Position numbers and translations under genes: made by a program
From: DTU015 sp012837895
GTDB lineage: Bacteria; Bacillota; Sulfobacillia; Fermentithermobacillales; Fermentithermobacillaceae
NCBI GenBank assembly: GCA_050952085.1
Contig: JBMNKH010000007.1
Span: 100,789-164,788 of the forward strand
Length of the DNA: 64,000 nt
Direction of reading: 5' to 3'
Shown: piece by piece, positions 26,327 through 35,811 of the stretch
How the letters are laid out: each line of letters starts with the position of its first letter
Numbering within the stretch: the stretch's first letter is position 1
The notes under the pieces: generated by a model
Database searches by the model: none
Told to the model about the DNA's origin: nothing
Seen by the model: the letters and a program-made list of their open reading frames with translations, nothing else

Positions 26327-26748
26327 GGTATAGACATTTCCCCACTAATAGCCATTCATGCAAGAAAAGGTGGTGGTATGGAGTGGACCCTGGGCCTAGT
26401 AGTCAGAAATTCCGGCAAAGTGTTGTGGTTTCCGTGTTGTTCGGAGTTTGTGGCATGTCTTGGCTCTTGGAGGTTGTCTGCGCCATGACTGCTGCCTTTC
26501 GTGCTTGCCTCCTTTGATATAAACCCACGCAGTCAAGGGCTGCAAGGTACGGAGGGGCGGTTGCCAGCTTCGGCGTATGTTCGCTTATTGGCGCCGCGGT
26601 AAATGAAGCCTAACGGCTAACCTGACCTCATATCTAGCAGCACAACCTCTGGGAGTCACGTTAGGCTGTTCACCGTCTAAGCATACTAATAAGACGGGTA
26701 CGGGCTCAGCCTGTGTGAGCTTGTGCTTGTAAGCTGGAGGTGATTCCC
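26327..26748 (+). ncRNA. Unusually long (about 420 nt) GC-rich leader of mgtE, candidate regulatory RNA
   Basis: No gene of credible composition lies between the promoter at 26293-26320 and mgtE. The segment has G-rich and palindromic blocks, for instance GGCGG...CCGCGG near 26565-26600 and GCTCA/TGAGC near 26704-26720. mgtE genes of Firmicutes are often preceded by the M-box Mg2+ riboswitch, but I cannot find the M-box core TTAGGTGAGGCTCC. It may be a diverged or different sensor, or another RNA. Confidence 0.35.
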
Positions 26749-28107
26749 TTGAAGCACTTGGTCAATGGTTCCTTGAAACAAGCTATTCAGGATCTCCTTG
26801 TTGCAGCAGATGACGAAAAGCTCATGGAATTTCTCAATGAATTGCAGCCCTTTGACATTGCTACGTTGCTTGTAGAGTTTGAAGAACCGGACCAGCTGAA
26901 GATACTTCGTTTATCAGATCCGGATATTGCCGCAGAGACATTAGAACATCTGGATTACGATGAGCAGTACAGGCTGCTAGATCATTCGCCTGACAATGTG
27001 ACGCGGGACTTGCTGGCACGCATGTCAGATGATGCTGTGGCGGACTTGGTCATGGCTATACACCCGCGCCAAGCTCAAGAGATTCTACGGCGCGTCCCTA
27101 AGGAGGACCTTGCAGGCATCAAGCAGCTTATGACATATCCCCCCGATTCTGCCGGTGGTATCATGTCCCTCGACTACATTGCAGTTAGGGAAGATTGGAG
27201 CGTCAACCGTGTAATCAATCATTTCCGGAAAGTGGGAGGAAAAGCAACTGTCACCAGCTACGTTTACGTAGTTGACCAGCAGGGGCGCTTGGCCGGGGTA
27301 ACTTCTCTTAAGGAAGTGCTCCTGAGCGATCCTGATACACTTGTTTCAGACATCATGTACACCAAGATAGTATCGGTGCCCGCGGATACCCATCAAGAAG
27401 AGGCAGCTAAGCTTTTGAGCCACTACGATTTTGTGGCGCTTCCTGTAACAGACAATAGCGGGCGTCTTGTAGGTGTCATTGCAGTAGACGATATCTTGGA
27501 CGTTATTGAAGAAGAGGACACTGAAGATATCCATAGGTTGGGCGGAAGCTTACCTCTAGATGAACCATATATGAGTTCAAGTTTATTTGACCTGATTAGG
27601 AAACGCATTGGCTGGCTCTTGGTATTGTTTGTGGGTCAAGGGTTTACAGGGAATATAATGAAAAACTATGAGGGCATGCTTGCCCAGATAGTAGCACTGA
27701 CGTTCTTTATTCCCTTGCTGACTGACACAGGCGGGAACTCTGGTTCCCAGGCTTCAACCCTGGTCATCAGAGCTATGGCCTTGGGCGAAGTAACTCTCAA
27801 AGATCTGGGCAGGATTCTCTGGAAAGAGCTCAGGATCGGGGCAACACTGGGTTTGGTTATGGGCACAGTGGGATTCATTTTCTCATGGGTTGTGGGTGGT
27901 TCCCAGGCGGTTGCGCTTACAGTTGCTATAACGCTGGTGGTCGTACTAGTTGTGAGTTCGACTATCGGGGCGGTATTGCCACTAATTGGTGGTTGTTTTG
28001 GAGTGGATCCGGCTGTGTTTTCAGCCCCCCTAATCACGACGATTGTCGATACCACAGGCCTGATCATCTATTTTGCTGTTGCGTCCAAGATCCTGAGACT
28101 AGGCTGA
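26749..28107 (+). CDS. mgtE: Magnesium transporter MgtE
   Basis: Mg2+ channel of about 452 residues. Order: N-terminal helical domain (LNELQPFDIATLLVEF), two CBS domains (TSYVYVVDQQGRLAGVTSLKE and LPVTDNSGRLVGVIAVDDILD), a connecting helix and five membrane helices. The pore signature PLLTDTGGNSGSQASTLVIRAMALGE is intact. TTG at 26749 is preferred, 8 nt after GGAGG; the GTG at 26740 lies within the ribosome site. It is transcribed from a long leader and followed by a terminator, so it is monocistronic. Confidence 0.95.
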   Translation: MKHLVNGSLKQAIQDLLVAADDEKLMEFLNELQPFDIATLLVEFEEPDQLKILRLSDPDIAAETLEHLDYDEQYRLLDHSPDNVTRDLLARMSDDAVADLVMAIHPRQAQEILRRVPKEDLAGIKQLMTYPPDSAGGIMSLDYIAVREDWSVNRVINHFRKVGGKATVTSYVYVVDQQGRLAGVTSLKEVLLSDPDTLVSDIMYTKIVSVPADTHQEEAAKLLSHYDFVALPVTDNSGRLVGVIAVDDILDVIEEEDTEDIHRLGGSLPLDEPYMSSSLFDLIRKRIGWLLVLFVGQGFTGNIMKNYEGMLAQIVALTFFIPLLTDTGGNSGSQASTLVIRAMALGEVTLKDLGRILWKELRIGATLGLVMGTVGFIFSWVVGGSQAVALTVAITLVVVLVVSSTIGAVLPLIGGCFGVDPAVFSAPLITTIVDTTGLIIYFAVASKILRLG

Positions 28108-28131
28108 ACTTGGCCGGGTGCTGTAGACGGT

Positions 28132-28173
28132 AAGGTGCAAGCATGCGGAAGAGTAGCTGCTTGCACCTTTTGA
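28132..28173 (+). terminator. Terminator of mgtE
   Basis: AAGGTGCAAGCA pairs over 12 bp with TGCTTGCACCTT, followed by TTGACG. Confidence 0.75.
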
Positions 28174-28330
28174 CGTACTAGCATTCAAAACTTAGCTGCC
28201 TGCAACAATCTTAGCTGTAGCAAATTTGCAATACCCTACATAAGATCCACTAAAGCAACACGTGAAACAACCGTACCACGCCATGATACCAAACGGTTGT
28301 ATGCGGGTATGGTTTCAGAGTGGTGAGAAC

Positions 28331-28600
28331 ATGTCAGGGATGCTGTCTAATGCGTGCGTAGCATTATGTGAACTATCGCCTGGAGAAACAGGCACCCTTC
28401 ACTACATCAACCTTTCTGGTATCTTGCGCTTAAGGTTAATGGATCTAGGATTTACCCACGGTGTCTTAATTGAAGTGGTGAGAAAGGGGCCAGGAGGAAG
28501 ATTACTCGCCGTGCGGGTCAGGGGTACTGTGATGGCAATTAGACACAACGATGCATTAAGGCTGCTTGTTGCCAGGGGCAGAACAGGCACATCCGGATAG
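28331..28600 (+). CDS. feoA: Ferrous iron transport protein FeoA
   Basis: Small SH3-like cytosolic partner of FeoB, 89 residues. The FeoA core LRLRLMDLGFTHGVLIEVVRKGP and the closing MAIRHNDALRLLV are plain. ATG at 28331 follows GGTGAG; the frame stays open further upstream, but without a ribosome site. feoB follows after 175 bp of purine-rich spacer. Confidence 0.9.
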   Translation: MSGMLSNACVALCELSPGETGTLHYINLSGILRLRLMDLGFTHGVLIEVVRKGPGGRLLAVRVRGTVMAIRHNDALRLLVARGRTGTSG

Positions 28601-28775
28601 GAGCCTGGAGGGCTAAAGCTGGGGGTTTGAGTGGGGCGGACCTTGTCTGGTAGTGCAGACTCATAAGGCACACAAGGGCTATAAGAGGGCTGTAAGGACC
28701 ATAGGAACCAAGAGGACAATAGGGACCTGCAAGACCAGGTTAAGGGCGAGTTAGGCAGGAGGACGTATTTGACAG

Positions 28776-30983
28776 ATGGGTGGGAGCGGTATTGGAAAGA
28801 TGAAGGGGAGCAGGGTGGGGGAATCAACTGCCCACGGCGGCTCCTTCAAATCCAGGGATAAGGCTGGTAGAAGACAAATCGTAGTTGTAGCTTTGGCAGG
28901 CAACCCCAATGTGGGTAAGAGCACAGTGTTCAATTCACTGACAGGGCTGAACCAGCATACGGGCAACTGGCCTGGCAAGACCGTGGATCTCTTCTATGGG
29001 ATGGTTGAATATCAAGGGGAGAAGTATTGCCTGGTGGATCTACCAGGCACTTACTCTCTACGGGCATCGTCACTTGAAGAACAAGTTGCCCGCGATTTCA
29101 TAGTAAATGAAGCGCCTGATGTCACTGTTTGCGTAGTGGATGCAACCAACCTGGAACGGAATTTGAACCTGGTGTTTCAAGTGCGCGATCTCACACCCAA
29201 TTGCGTGGTGTGTTTGAACCTCATGGATGAAGCTGCTTTCAGGGGAATTCGCATAGACGCGGCTCGCTTGGAGCAAGAGCTGGGTTTGCCTGTAGTTCCG
29301 GCAATAGCACGAGAAGGAACTGGCCTTGAACAACTAATGAGCACGATCGCAGCGGTTGCCCGGAATACCTGTAGCTCCCAGGCAAGAGCAGGCTTCCAGA
29401 CGGGAGGAGGAACGGGAGGTAGAAGGGAAAGCGCCGGCCCTCCAGGCAAATGCAGCAGCCACATAGAGGAATTTGAGATAGAGGAGCTTTATCGAGAGGA
29501 AATAGAGGGGGCGGAGCCTTCAGACTGTATGGATCTTGCGGAACGGCGGATCCAAGCTGCTTATCAGGAAGCCTCCAGAATCGTTTCGCAGGTTGCTTCT
29601 GAAAAACCCCTGCAACAAAAAGACTTCACCGCATACATTGACGACCTAGTGACTTCAAGAAGGTTTGGCGTGCCCTTGATGCTGGCGTTACTGGGTATGG
29701 TGTTTTTCATTACGTTGTACCTGAGCAATTACCCTTCTGATCTCTTGTTTTCTTTGTTTTCACAACTTGAAGGGCGCCTTACTGCCCTGTTTGTTGAGTT
29801 TGGCATCAGCCCCTGGATTCACGGGATGTTGGTGCTTGGTGTGTACCGGACTGTGGCATGGGTAACAGCAGTGATGTTTCCTCCAATGGCCATCTTCTTT
29901 CCCATATTCACGCTGCTAGAGGATGCAGGGTATCTTCCAAGGGTTGCCTTTAACCTGGACCATCTTTTCCAGAAATGCAACGGCCACGGCAAGCAAGCAT
30001 TAGCTATGGCCATGGGATTTGGGTGTAACGCTGCAGGTGTTGTTGCCGCAAGGATCATCGAGTCCCCTAGGGAACGCCTTATTGCCATGTTGACCAACAC
30101 GTTTGTTCCATGTAACGGGCGGTTTCCAAGCTTGCTCTTGTTCTCATCAGTGTTTTACCACGGCATTAGGTGGGGCTCCCAGCCTGCCACACATGCTGCA
30201 GGACATGCGCTTACTTCAGGAGTCTGCACAGGGAAGTTATCTGTGGTGTCACCGCCTGAGTTAGCAGCGGTGTTGCCGGCAGTGTCACCGGAAATGTCAC
30301 CGGCAGTATCAGCAGCAGTGTCAGGAGCTGCAGTCCTAGGTGCTATTTCCATCGGAGTGATAAGCACCTTCATTGTGTCGTATCTGCTATCTAAGACAGT
30401 ACTCAAAGGAGTTCCGTCATCCTTCATCATGGAACTCCCTCCTTACCGCAAACCCAAGGTGATTCAAGTGTTGGTCCGCGCTTTCAAGGATCGGACTGTG
30501 TTTGTGCTTCAGCGTGCGGTATGGGTAGCAGCTCCCTGCGGTGCAATAACGTGGCTGTTGGCCAACACCTGGTTGGGGGGGCAAACTTTGCTAGGAGCAT
30601 TAGCTGCCTTGTTGAACCCTGTGGGACGGATGCTGGGCTTGGATGGGGTCATCCTGCTTGCCTTCATATTGGGGTTTCCTGCCAATGAGATCGTAATTCC
30701 CATCGCTCTAATGGCTTATCTCTCTCAAGGCACTATGTGCCAGCCTGCATCATTAGGTGCTGTGCACTCGGTATTATTTTCACATGGATGGACGTGGCTC
30801 ACTGCGCTGTCGGCCATGTTGTTTTCAGTGCTTCATTTCCCGTGTGGAACTACCGTTTACACTGTATACAAAGAAACAGGCAGCAAGAAATGGGCGCTGC
30901 TGTCCATCGTAATACCTCTGGTTTTCGCATGCATTGTACTTGTCTTCCTCCAACTGGCCGTTCGTTTGACAGGTCTGGGTTAA
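28776..30983 (+). CDS. feoB: Ferrous iron transporter FeoB
   Basis: GTPase-coupled Fe2+ importer, 735 residues. The G domain has G1 GNPNVGKST, G2 GNWPGKTV, G3 DLPGTYSL and G4 NLMD. Two membrane gates are seen with the family cysteines (GFGCNAAGV, FVPCNGR) and the C-terminal segment HFPCGTTVYTVYKETGSKKW. An N-terminal extension of about 35 residues and a Pro/Ser/Ala-rich insert at about residues 485-525 (SPELAAVLPAVSPEMSPAVS-like) are not typical; the insert is encoded by repeated GTGTCACCGGCA-type DNA. Iron uptake under anaerobic conditions is the expected role. Confidence 0.95.
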   Translation: MGGSGIGKMKGSRVGESTAHGGSFKSRDKAGRRQIVVVALAGNPNVGKSTVFNSLTGLNQHTGNWPGKTVDLFYGMVEYQGEKYCLVDLPGTYSLRASSLEEQVARDFIVNEAPDVTVCVVDATNLERNLNLVFQVRDLTPNCVVCLNLMDEAAFRGIRIDAARLEQELGLPVVPAIAREGTGLEQLMSTIAAVARNTCSSQARAGFQTGGGTGGRRESAGPPGKCSSHIEEFEIEELYREEIEGAEPSDCMDLAERRIQAAYQEASRIVSQVASEKPLQQKDFTAYIDDLVTSRRFGVPLMLALLGMVFFITLYLSNYPSDLLFSLFSQLEGRLTALFVEFGISPWIHGMLVLGVYRTVAWVTAVMFPPMAIFFPIFTLLEDAGYLPRVAFNLDHLFQKCNGHGKQALAMAMGFGCNAAGVVAARIIESPRERLIAMLTNTFVPCNGRFPSLLLFSSVFYHGIRWGSQPATHAAGHALTSGVCTGKLSVVSPPELAAVLPAVSPEMSPAVSAAVSGAAVLGAISIGVISTFIVSYLLSKTVLKGVPSSFIMELPPYRKPKVIQVLVRAFKDRTVFVLQRAVWVAAPCGAITWLLANTWLGGQTLLGALAALLNPVGRMLGLDGVILLAFILGFPANEIVIPIALMAYLSQGTMCQPASLGAVHSVLFSHGWTWLTALSAMLFSVLHFPCGTTVYTVYKETGSKKWALLSIVIPLVFACIVLVFLQLAVRLTGLG

Positions 30984-31127
30984 GTTATTTCGTACCCAAA
31001 AGCACTGCAGGAAAACACAACGCGACGGAGAAGATCATGGGGCCAGGATAATGCCTTGGTGTTTGGTTATTGTTTAGGGAGACACAGTGTTTGTTGGGAT
31101 TTTGTTGACTCCAGGGGAGGCGATCAT

Positions 31128-32543
31128 TTGGCGGATATTTTGAAACTTGTTGATGACAAAGCATCAGACCTGATACGGATTGCAGATGCGATTTGGGATT
31201 TCGCAGAACTAGGTTTCCGTGAAGTACGATCAGCAAAGATACAGGCAGATTATCTTGAGGAACAAGGCTTTAGGGTTACAAGGGAAGCCGGAGGCATTCC
31301 CACCGCTTTTGTCGCAGAGTGGGGAGATGGAGGGCCATACATAGGGTTCTTAGGCGAGTACGACGCCCTGGCAGGCGTATCCCAGGAAGTATCGGCTGAG
31401 CGACAGCCTAGAGAAGACGGTGGGCCAGGCCACGGATGCGGGCACAACCTCCTTGGGACCGCTGCCATGGGAGCGGCTGTTGCACTCAAGCAAGCTCTTA
31501 TGGAGAAGAATCTCCCAGGCACAGTACGATACTATGGCTGCCCGGCTGAAGAACTCCTGGCCGGCAAGGTGTATATGGCCAGAGAAGAGTTGTTTTCGGA
31601 TCTGGATATCGCGATTACGTGGCATCCCGGTTCGATGAATACAGTCAGGTTAGGCAGTGGGACTGGGTTGAACTCAGCCAAGTTTCAGTTCTTTGGCAAA
31701 ACAGCACACGCAGCAGGGGATCCTCATAACGGCAGATCAGCCTTGGACGCCGTGGAACTCATGAACGTGGGTGCCAATTACTTGCGGGAGCACGTGATAA
31801 AAGATGCCACCATCCATTACGTGATTACGTCTGGTGGCGGGCAGCCCAACGTAGTACCTTCGTTTGCCGAAGTGTGGTATTTTGTTAGGGCCCCCAGGAG
31901 GAACCAGGTGGAAGAGATCTATGAGAGGCTAGTCAATGTGGCTAGGGGCGCTGCCCTTATGACTGAGACTACCTTTGAAATCGATTTCCTGACCGGATGC
32001 TACGAGGTGCTTCTTAATGAAGCGTTGGCTGACGTCATGTGGGATTGCTTGCAGGAAGTCGGCCCGCCTCAGTTTGACGAAAAAGATCTGGAATTCGCAA
32101 AGAAACTGGCTGAGACTTTCGATAAGGCTCAGATGGAGAACTTGTACAAGAGCCCGGATTTTCAGGAGTTCCCCGAACTGAGGGAACAAGTGGTTCACAC
32201 GTCCTTATTGCCACCCAGGGGCAAGGGCAGGTCCGGTGGCGGCTCCACCGATGTTGGTGACGTAAGCTGGATAGTGCCTACAGTACAAATGTCAGCTGCA
32301 ACTGTGCCGATTGGATGCCCTGGACATTCATGGCAACATTGCGCATCATCAGGGAGTTCCATAGGTCACAAGGGAATGCTGGTAGCTGCAAAGACCATGG
32401 CCTTATGTGGGCTCAAACTTGTTGAAAACCCGGAACTCATACAAAAGGCCTGGGAAGAATTCAGGGAGAAGACGAAAGACTCGCCTTACAGGTGCCCGTT
32501 TCCAAAGGACAAGGAGTTCCCGTTGGACAGGTTCTTTAGCTAG
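31128..32543 (+). CDS. M20 family amidohydrolase, AbgB-like (p-aminobenzoyl-glutamate hydrolase subunit B type)
   Basis: Metal-dependent amidase of about 471 residues. M20D features: GFLGEYDALAGV, then GHGCGHNLLGTAAMGAA with the bridging Asp/His site, CPAEELLAGK with the catalytic Glu, and the dimerisation domain starting NSAKFQFFGKTAHAAGDPHNGRSALDAVELM. The C-terminal STDVGDVSW closes the site. TTG at 31128 is preferred, behind GGGGAGG (7 nt); the frame is open further up to 31056 with no protein-like sequence. Likely substrate an N-acyl amino acid or short peptide; inferred. Confidence 0.88.
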   Translation: MADILKLVDDKASDLIRIADAIWDFAELGFREVRSAKIQADYLEEQGFRVTREAGGIPTAFVAEWGDGGPYIGFLGEYDALAGVSQEVSAERQPREDGGPGHGCGHNLLGTAAMGAAVALKQALMEKNLPGTVRYYGCPAEELLAGKVYMAREELFSDLDIAITWHPGSMNTVRLGSGTGLNSAKFQFFGKTAHAAGDPHNGRSALDAVELMNVGANYLREHVIKDATIHYVITSGGGQPNVVPSFAEVWYFVRAPRRNQVEEIYERLVNVARGAALMTETTFEIDFLTGCYEVLLNEALADVMWDCLQEVGPPQFDEKDLEFAKKLAETFDKAQMENLYKSPDFQEFPELREQVVHTSLLPPRGKGRSGGGSTDVGDVSWIVPTVQMSAATVPIGCPGHSWQHCASSGSSIGHKGMLVAAKTMALCGLKLVENPELIQKAWEEFREKTKDSPYRCPFPKDKEFPLDRFFS

Positions 32544-32568
32544 TGCCTGTTTTCTGAACGTCAGTTGC

Positions 32569-32592
32569 AGGGCCGGGTGAACGCCTGGCCCT
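32569..32592. terminator. Hairpin between converging genes
   Basis: AGGGCCGGG pairs with CCTGGCCCT over 9 bp (one G-T) with a 6-nt loop. It lies between the AbgB-like gene and the converging ogt gene. T-runs are weak on both sides. Confidence 0.5.
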
Positions 32593-32597
32593 AAGTA

Positions 32598-33116
32598 TTA
32601 CCCTTGCGCATTTTGCTTTTCCAGCTCAAGCAGCCATTGTTTGGTGTCAAGGCCTCCTCCGAAGCCGCCGAGCCCGTTCTGGGCTACCACCCTGTGACAG
32701 GGGATGATAATGGCTACAGGATTTGCGGCACATGCATTCCCCACTGCGCGGGCAGCCCCGGGAGAACCGGCTGCCACAGCCAGGTCACGATAGGTCTTGG
32801 TTTCCCCGTAACCGATCGCTTGCATTGCCTGCCACACTGCTTGTTGGAACTGGGTGCCGGAGACCTTGACTGGGACGCTGAAGTTTCGTAGCCTGCCTGC
32901 GAAATATGCTTCAAGTTCCTCAATTGCTTGATTCAGGATCTCTTGATCTTTCTCATCAGTGTTGCCATCAGATTCAGTGTGAATGAAAACAACTCCTGGA
33001 CCTACAGGTTGATTCAATGCGCCGGCATTTTTGTGGAATTCAAGCCCGGTAACAAAACCATTGTCTACGGTTAGTTTAAGAGCCCCAATCGGGCTCATGA
33101 CTAGCCGGGATATCAT
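32598..33116 (-). CDS. ogt: Methylated-DNA-protein-cysteine methyltransferase
   Basis: Suicide repair protein that moves the methyl group from O6-methylguanine to its own cysteine; 172 residues. The active site PCHRVV has Cys140, preceded by the usual AVGNACAANP and the DNA-binding helix TYRDLAVAAGSPGAARAVG. The N-terminal domain is longer by an acidic insert (TESDGNTDEKDQE). It lies 28 bp after the DUF3795 gene and is probably cotranscribed with it. Confidence 0.95.
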   Translation of the reverse strand: MISRLVMSPIGALKLTVDNGFVTGLEFHKNAGALNQPVGPGVVFIHTESDGNTDEKDQEILNQAIEELEAYFAGRLRNFSVPVKVSGTQFQQAVWQAMQAIGYGETKTYRDLAVAAGSPGAARAVGNACAANPVAIIIPCHRVVAQNGLGGFGGGLDTKQWLLELEKQNAQG

Positions 33117-33144
33117 ATGAGAACACGCCTTTCATGATTTGTCT

Positions 33145-33495
33145 TCATGATTTACCTTGTATATGAAGCCACTTCCGGATTTCCTCCAGGGCTTGCCTTG
33201 CCTGAGGCGCGCGGATCTTGTCGCACGGAAACTCATTGCAGTGGGCGCAGGTGGGATGGCCCTGGGCTGTTGCACACAACCGGATGTCGCAATCATTGCA
33301 GTACGATGACAGGCGGGCGCCTTCAACTCTGCATCCCTCGCACATTATGTCTTCGGGAGTGAAAGTACGCCCGGTGTTCTGCGTCCATTCACCGGCGATG
33401 GAGTGAAGGGCGCTATAGTCCTTGGCCTTAGTCGCAATGTATGCGGGGCACCGGTCACAGCGTGGACCGCAGATTGCATTCATTATATGCAGCAT
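33145..33495 (-). CDS. Cysteine-rich DUF3795-like protein
   Basis: 116 residues, cytosolic. Ten cysteines in pairs (CGPRCDRCPAY, CEGCR, YCNDCDIRLCA, CAHCNEFPC) suggest a zinc or Fe-S site; this pattern matches DUF3795 proteins of anaerobes. AAGGGGG lies 10 nt before the ATG at 33495; the frame extends upstream to 33591 without a ribosome site. Function unknown. Upstream of ogt in the same direction. Confidence 0.75.
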   Translation of the reverse strand: MLHIMNAICGPRCDRCPAYIATKAKDYSALHSIAGEWTQNTGRTFTPEDIMCEGCRVEGARLSSYCNDCDIRLCATAQGHPTCAHCNEFPCDKIRAPQARQALEEIRKWLHIQGKS

Positions 33496-33769
33496 ACTGG
33501 AGCTGCCCCCTTTTGGTATAAGACGATCTACTTGGTCACCTATTTGCACCGTAATTCTCACAAGCCGCCGGGTTTTCCTGCATCCCTTCACAGCCCTGCT
33601 TAAACCGGCGGCCTGTGAATACGGTGTATTATAGCAGCATTAAGTTTGCAATGATAGGGATTTTTGACTGAACTGGAGGATTCTTTGTTCCAAGCATAGA
33701 ATATACCTCCGCCCCAACAACCGGAAGTGCTTGAGCCAAGATCCATATGGGGGAGAGGGGAGAGCTGCA

Positions 33770-35113
33770 GTGGATTACCATAGCGAATACAGACTGAAAC
33801 TAAAGACCCCGGATGAAGCGGTACAGTTAGTCAAGAGCGGCGATTGGGTAGATTACGGGATGAACCACAATATGCCAGAACTGCTGGATGAGGCATTATC
33901 AAAACGCGTGGGCGAACTCAGGGATGTGAAAGTCCGGGGCGGAGTCATGCCAAAGCCATTGAAAATAGTGGAAGCAGACCCTGAACGTACAAGTTTCATA
34001 TACAACAGCTGGCATTTCAGCACTCCTGAACGAAGATATCACGATAAAGGACTGTGTAATTACTTGCCCATGACGTACCGCAGCCAAGCAACATTCTATC
34101 GCAAGTATCTTGAGGTGGATGTAGCTTGTATTGCAGTTACGCCAATGGATAAGCACGGGTATTTCAACCTGTCGCTTACCAACTCGTCGACAAGAGCTGT
34201 AATAGATAAGGCCAAGACGGTTATCTTGGAAGTCAACGAGCATCTGCCTTGGGCATGCGGAGGCTATGGGGAATTGGTCCACATTTCAGAAGTGGACGCG
34301 GTGGTTGAAGGGCCGCATGAACCGCTTGCAGTGTTAAGCCCGGTCGAGCCTACAGAAGCAGACATGAAGATAGCAGAAATGATATGCAGTCAGGTGAGAG
34401 ACGGTTCAGTGATCCAACTTGGAATCGGGGCTATGCCAAACCTGGTTGGCAAGATGCTCGCAGAATCCGACGTCAAAGATCTTGGAATGCATACAGAAAT
34501 GCTGTGCGACGCTTATCTTGACATGTACAAGGCGGGTAAACTCACAAACAGGAACAAATCGATTGACTGGGGCAAGGGCGTATGGTCGTTTGGCTTAGGC
34601 AGCAAAGAACTGTACGACTGGGTAGACCATAACCCGGGGCTTGCATCTTACCCTGTAGAATATACCAATTCGCCATGGGTAATGGCCCAGCACGATCGTT
34701 TGATTGCCATCAACGGATGCATAGAAGTGGACCTGTACGGCCAGGTGAGCGCAGAATCTGTTGGTAGCAGGCACATAAGCGGTACCGGAGGCCAGTTGGA
34801 TTTTGTCACAGGTGCGCTCATGGCCAGGGAAGGGAAATCTTTGGTGTGCATGTCGTCTACCTATACTAACCGCCGCACGGGGGAAGTAACATCACGTGTG
34901 GTGCCGGTATTGCCTTCAGGGAGCATAGTGACAGATCCCAGGAGTCAAGCTATGTACATTGTAACTGAATGGGGAATGGTCAACTTGGCAGGCCGTAGTA
35001 CCTGGGAGAGGGCAGAGATGATTATCTCCATTGCCCATCCGGACTTCAGGGATGACCTGATACGCCACGCCGGGAAGATGAACATATGGAGACGGAGCAA
35101 CAGGATCAGGTAA
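33770..35113 (+). CDS. Acetyl-CoA hydrolase/transferase family CoA-transferase (4-hydroxybutyrate or butyryl-CoA:acetate type)
   Basis: Cytosolic enzyme of about 447 residues that moves CoA between acyl-CoA and a free acid. Family marks: VTPMDKHGYFNLSLTN, VIQLGIGAMPNLVGKML, the catalytic Glu in the region LHTEML-like (GMHTEMLCDAY), and SGTGGQLDFVTGALMAREGKS. GTG at 33770 is preferred, 7 nt after GGGGAG; the frame is open to 33731. The C-terminus ends slightly early, without the usual tail after DLIRHA. It converges on the four-gene membrane operon. A role in acid fermentation is inferred. Confidence 0.9.
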   Translation: MDYHSEYRLKLKTPDEAVQLVKSGDWVDYGMNHNMPELLDEALSKRVGELRDVKVRGGVMPKPLKIVEADPERTSFIYNSWHFSTPERRYHDKGLCNYLPMTYRSQATFYRKYLEVDVACIAVTPMDKHGYFNLSLTNSSTRAVIDKAKTVILEVNEHLPWACGGYGELVHISEVDAVVEGPHEPLAVLSPVEPTEADMKIAEMICSQVRDGSVIQLGIGAMPNLVGKMLAESDVKDLGMHTEMLCDAYLDMYKAGKLTNRNKSIDWGKGVWSFGLGSKELYDWVDHNPGLASYPVEYTNSPWVMAQHDRLIAINGCIEVDLYGQVSAESVGSRHISGTGGQLDFVTGALMAREGKSLVCMSSTYTNRRTGEVTSRVVPVLPSGSIVTDPRSQAMYIVTEWGMVNLAGRSTWERAEMIISIAHPDFRDDLIRHAGKMNIWRRSNRIR

Positions 35114-35139
35114 TTGCGGTGGGTCTTAGTGGATACAGA

Positions 35140-35172
35140 AGGCCGGGAGGCCTTGTAACAGCCTCCCGGCCT
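35140..35172. terminator. Bidirectional terminator between CoA-transferase gene and membrane operon
   Basis: AGGCCGGGAGGC pairs perfectly over 12 bp with GCCTCCCGGCCT around a 9-nt loop. Followed by CAATTCTT on the plus strand. Confidence 0.7.
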
Positions 35173-35196
35173 CAATTCTTAACAAAGCACCCTTTG

Positions 35197-35796
35197 TTAC
35201 TTCACCAGATGCAGTGTATCCCTCAGAATAATCTGCAGCTGCCCGATGATCAAGGACAGGTATGCCATTGTAATGGACCCGTAAGCAGATCCGAACGCGA
35301 TCATCAGCGCGTACCTGCCGATCATGGAGAACTGCTGCCCGAAGCCTGAGTCTTTGCGCACCGTAAAGATGAAGTACCAGACGATGCTGATGACTACCAG
35401 GAAGTAGATGACATTGTCTATGCTGTCCAGCTTGAAGAAGGAGTCAAATATCTGTGGCATGTAGGTCGCGGGGTTAAAAGCCAGGAAGTTACCGGCACCG
35501 TAGCCAATCCAGACAGCCATACAGATCCTACTTACCCATTCATACCCTCTAACGAACCGGAAGTAGATAAGGCAGCCTATGATTGCCGGGATAATAAGGC
35601 TCCAACGCCCTTGACCGATTATGCCGTCGACGATCCTTGGTTGCAGCTGGACTTCAATTGTATAAGCTATCCCTCTGCCTACTGCCATACCAACCAACAA
35701 GTGCTCAGCGAAGTTGTAAACGGCATTTTCCTTAATCAGGTATGACCATGCCATTAGAATGCAGATTGAGGAGACTATATTTCCAAACTGTTCCAC
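35197..35796 (-). CDS. Uncharacterised polytopic membrane protein, gene 4 of the membrane operon
   Basis: 199 residues with about five to six hydrophobic helices, for instance IVSSICILMAWSYLI, WSLIIPAIIGCLIYF and VIYFLVVISIVWYFIF. Conserved-looking polar sites between helices include HLLVGMAVGRG and GYGAGNFLAFNP. I recognise no family with confidence. GTG start with AAAGGGGGC upstream. Last gene of the four-gene operon 38122-35197 and similar in plan to gene 2. Probably the membrane partner of the protein before it. Confidence 0.7.
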   Translation of the reverse strand: MEQFGNIVSSICILMAWSYLIKENAVYNFAEHLLVGMAVGRGIAYTIEVQLQPRIVDGIIGQGRWSLIIPAIIGCLIYFRFVRGYEWVSRICMAVWIGYGAGNFLAFNPATYMPQIFDSFFKLDSIDNVIYFLVVISIVWYFIFTVRKDSGFGQQFSMIGRYALMIAFGSAYGSITMAYLSLIIGQLQIILRDTLHLVK

Positions 35797-35811
35797 AGCT
35801 ATGCCCCCTTT

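Noticed and set aside
26320..26517. 65-residue frame within the mgtE leader
   Set aside because: Starts inside the promoter, no ribosome site, and amino acid content rich in Trp, Cys and Ser without pattern.
26560..26620. Resemblance to the 16S rRNA segment with GCCGCGGTAA
   Set aside because: Only about ten bases match; the surrounding sequence does not fit rRNA.
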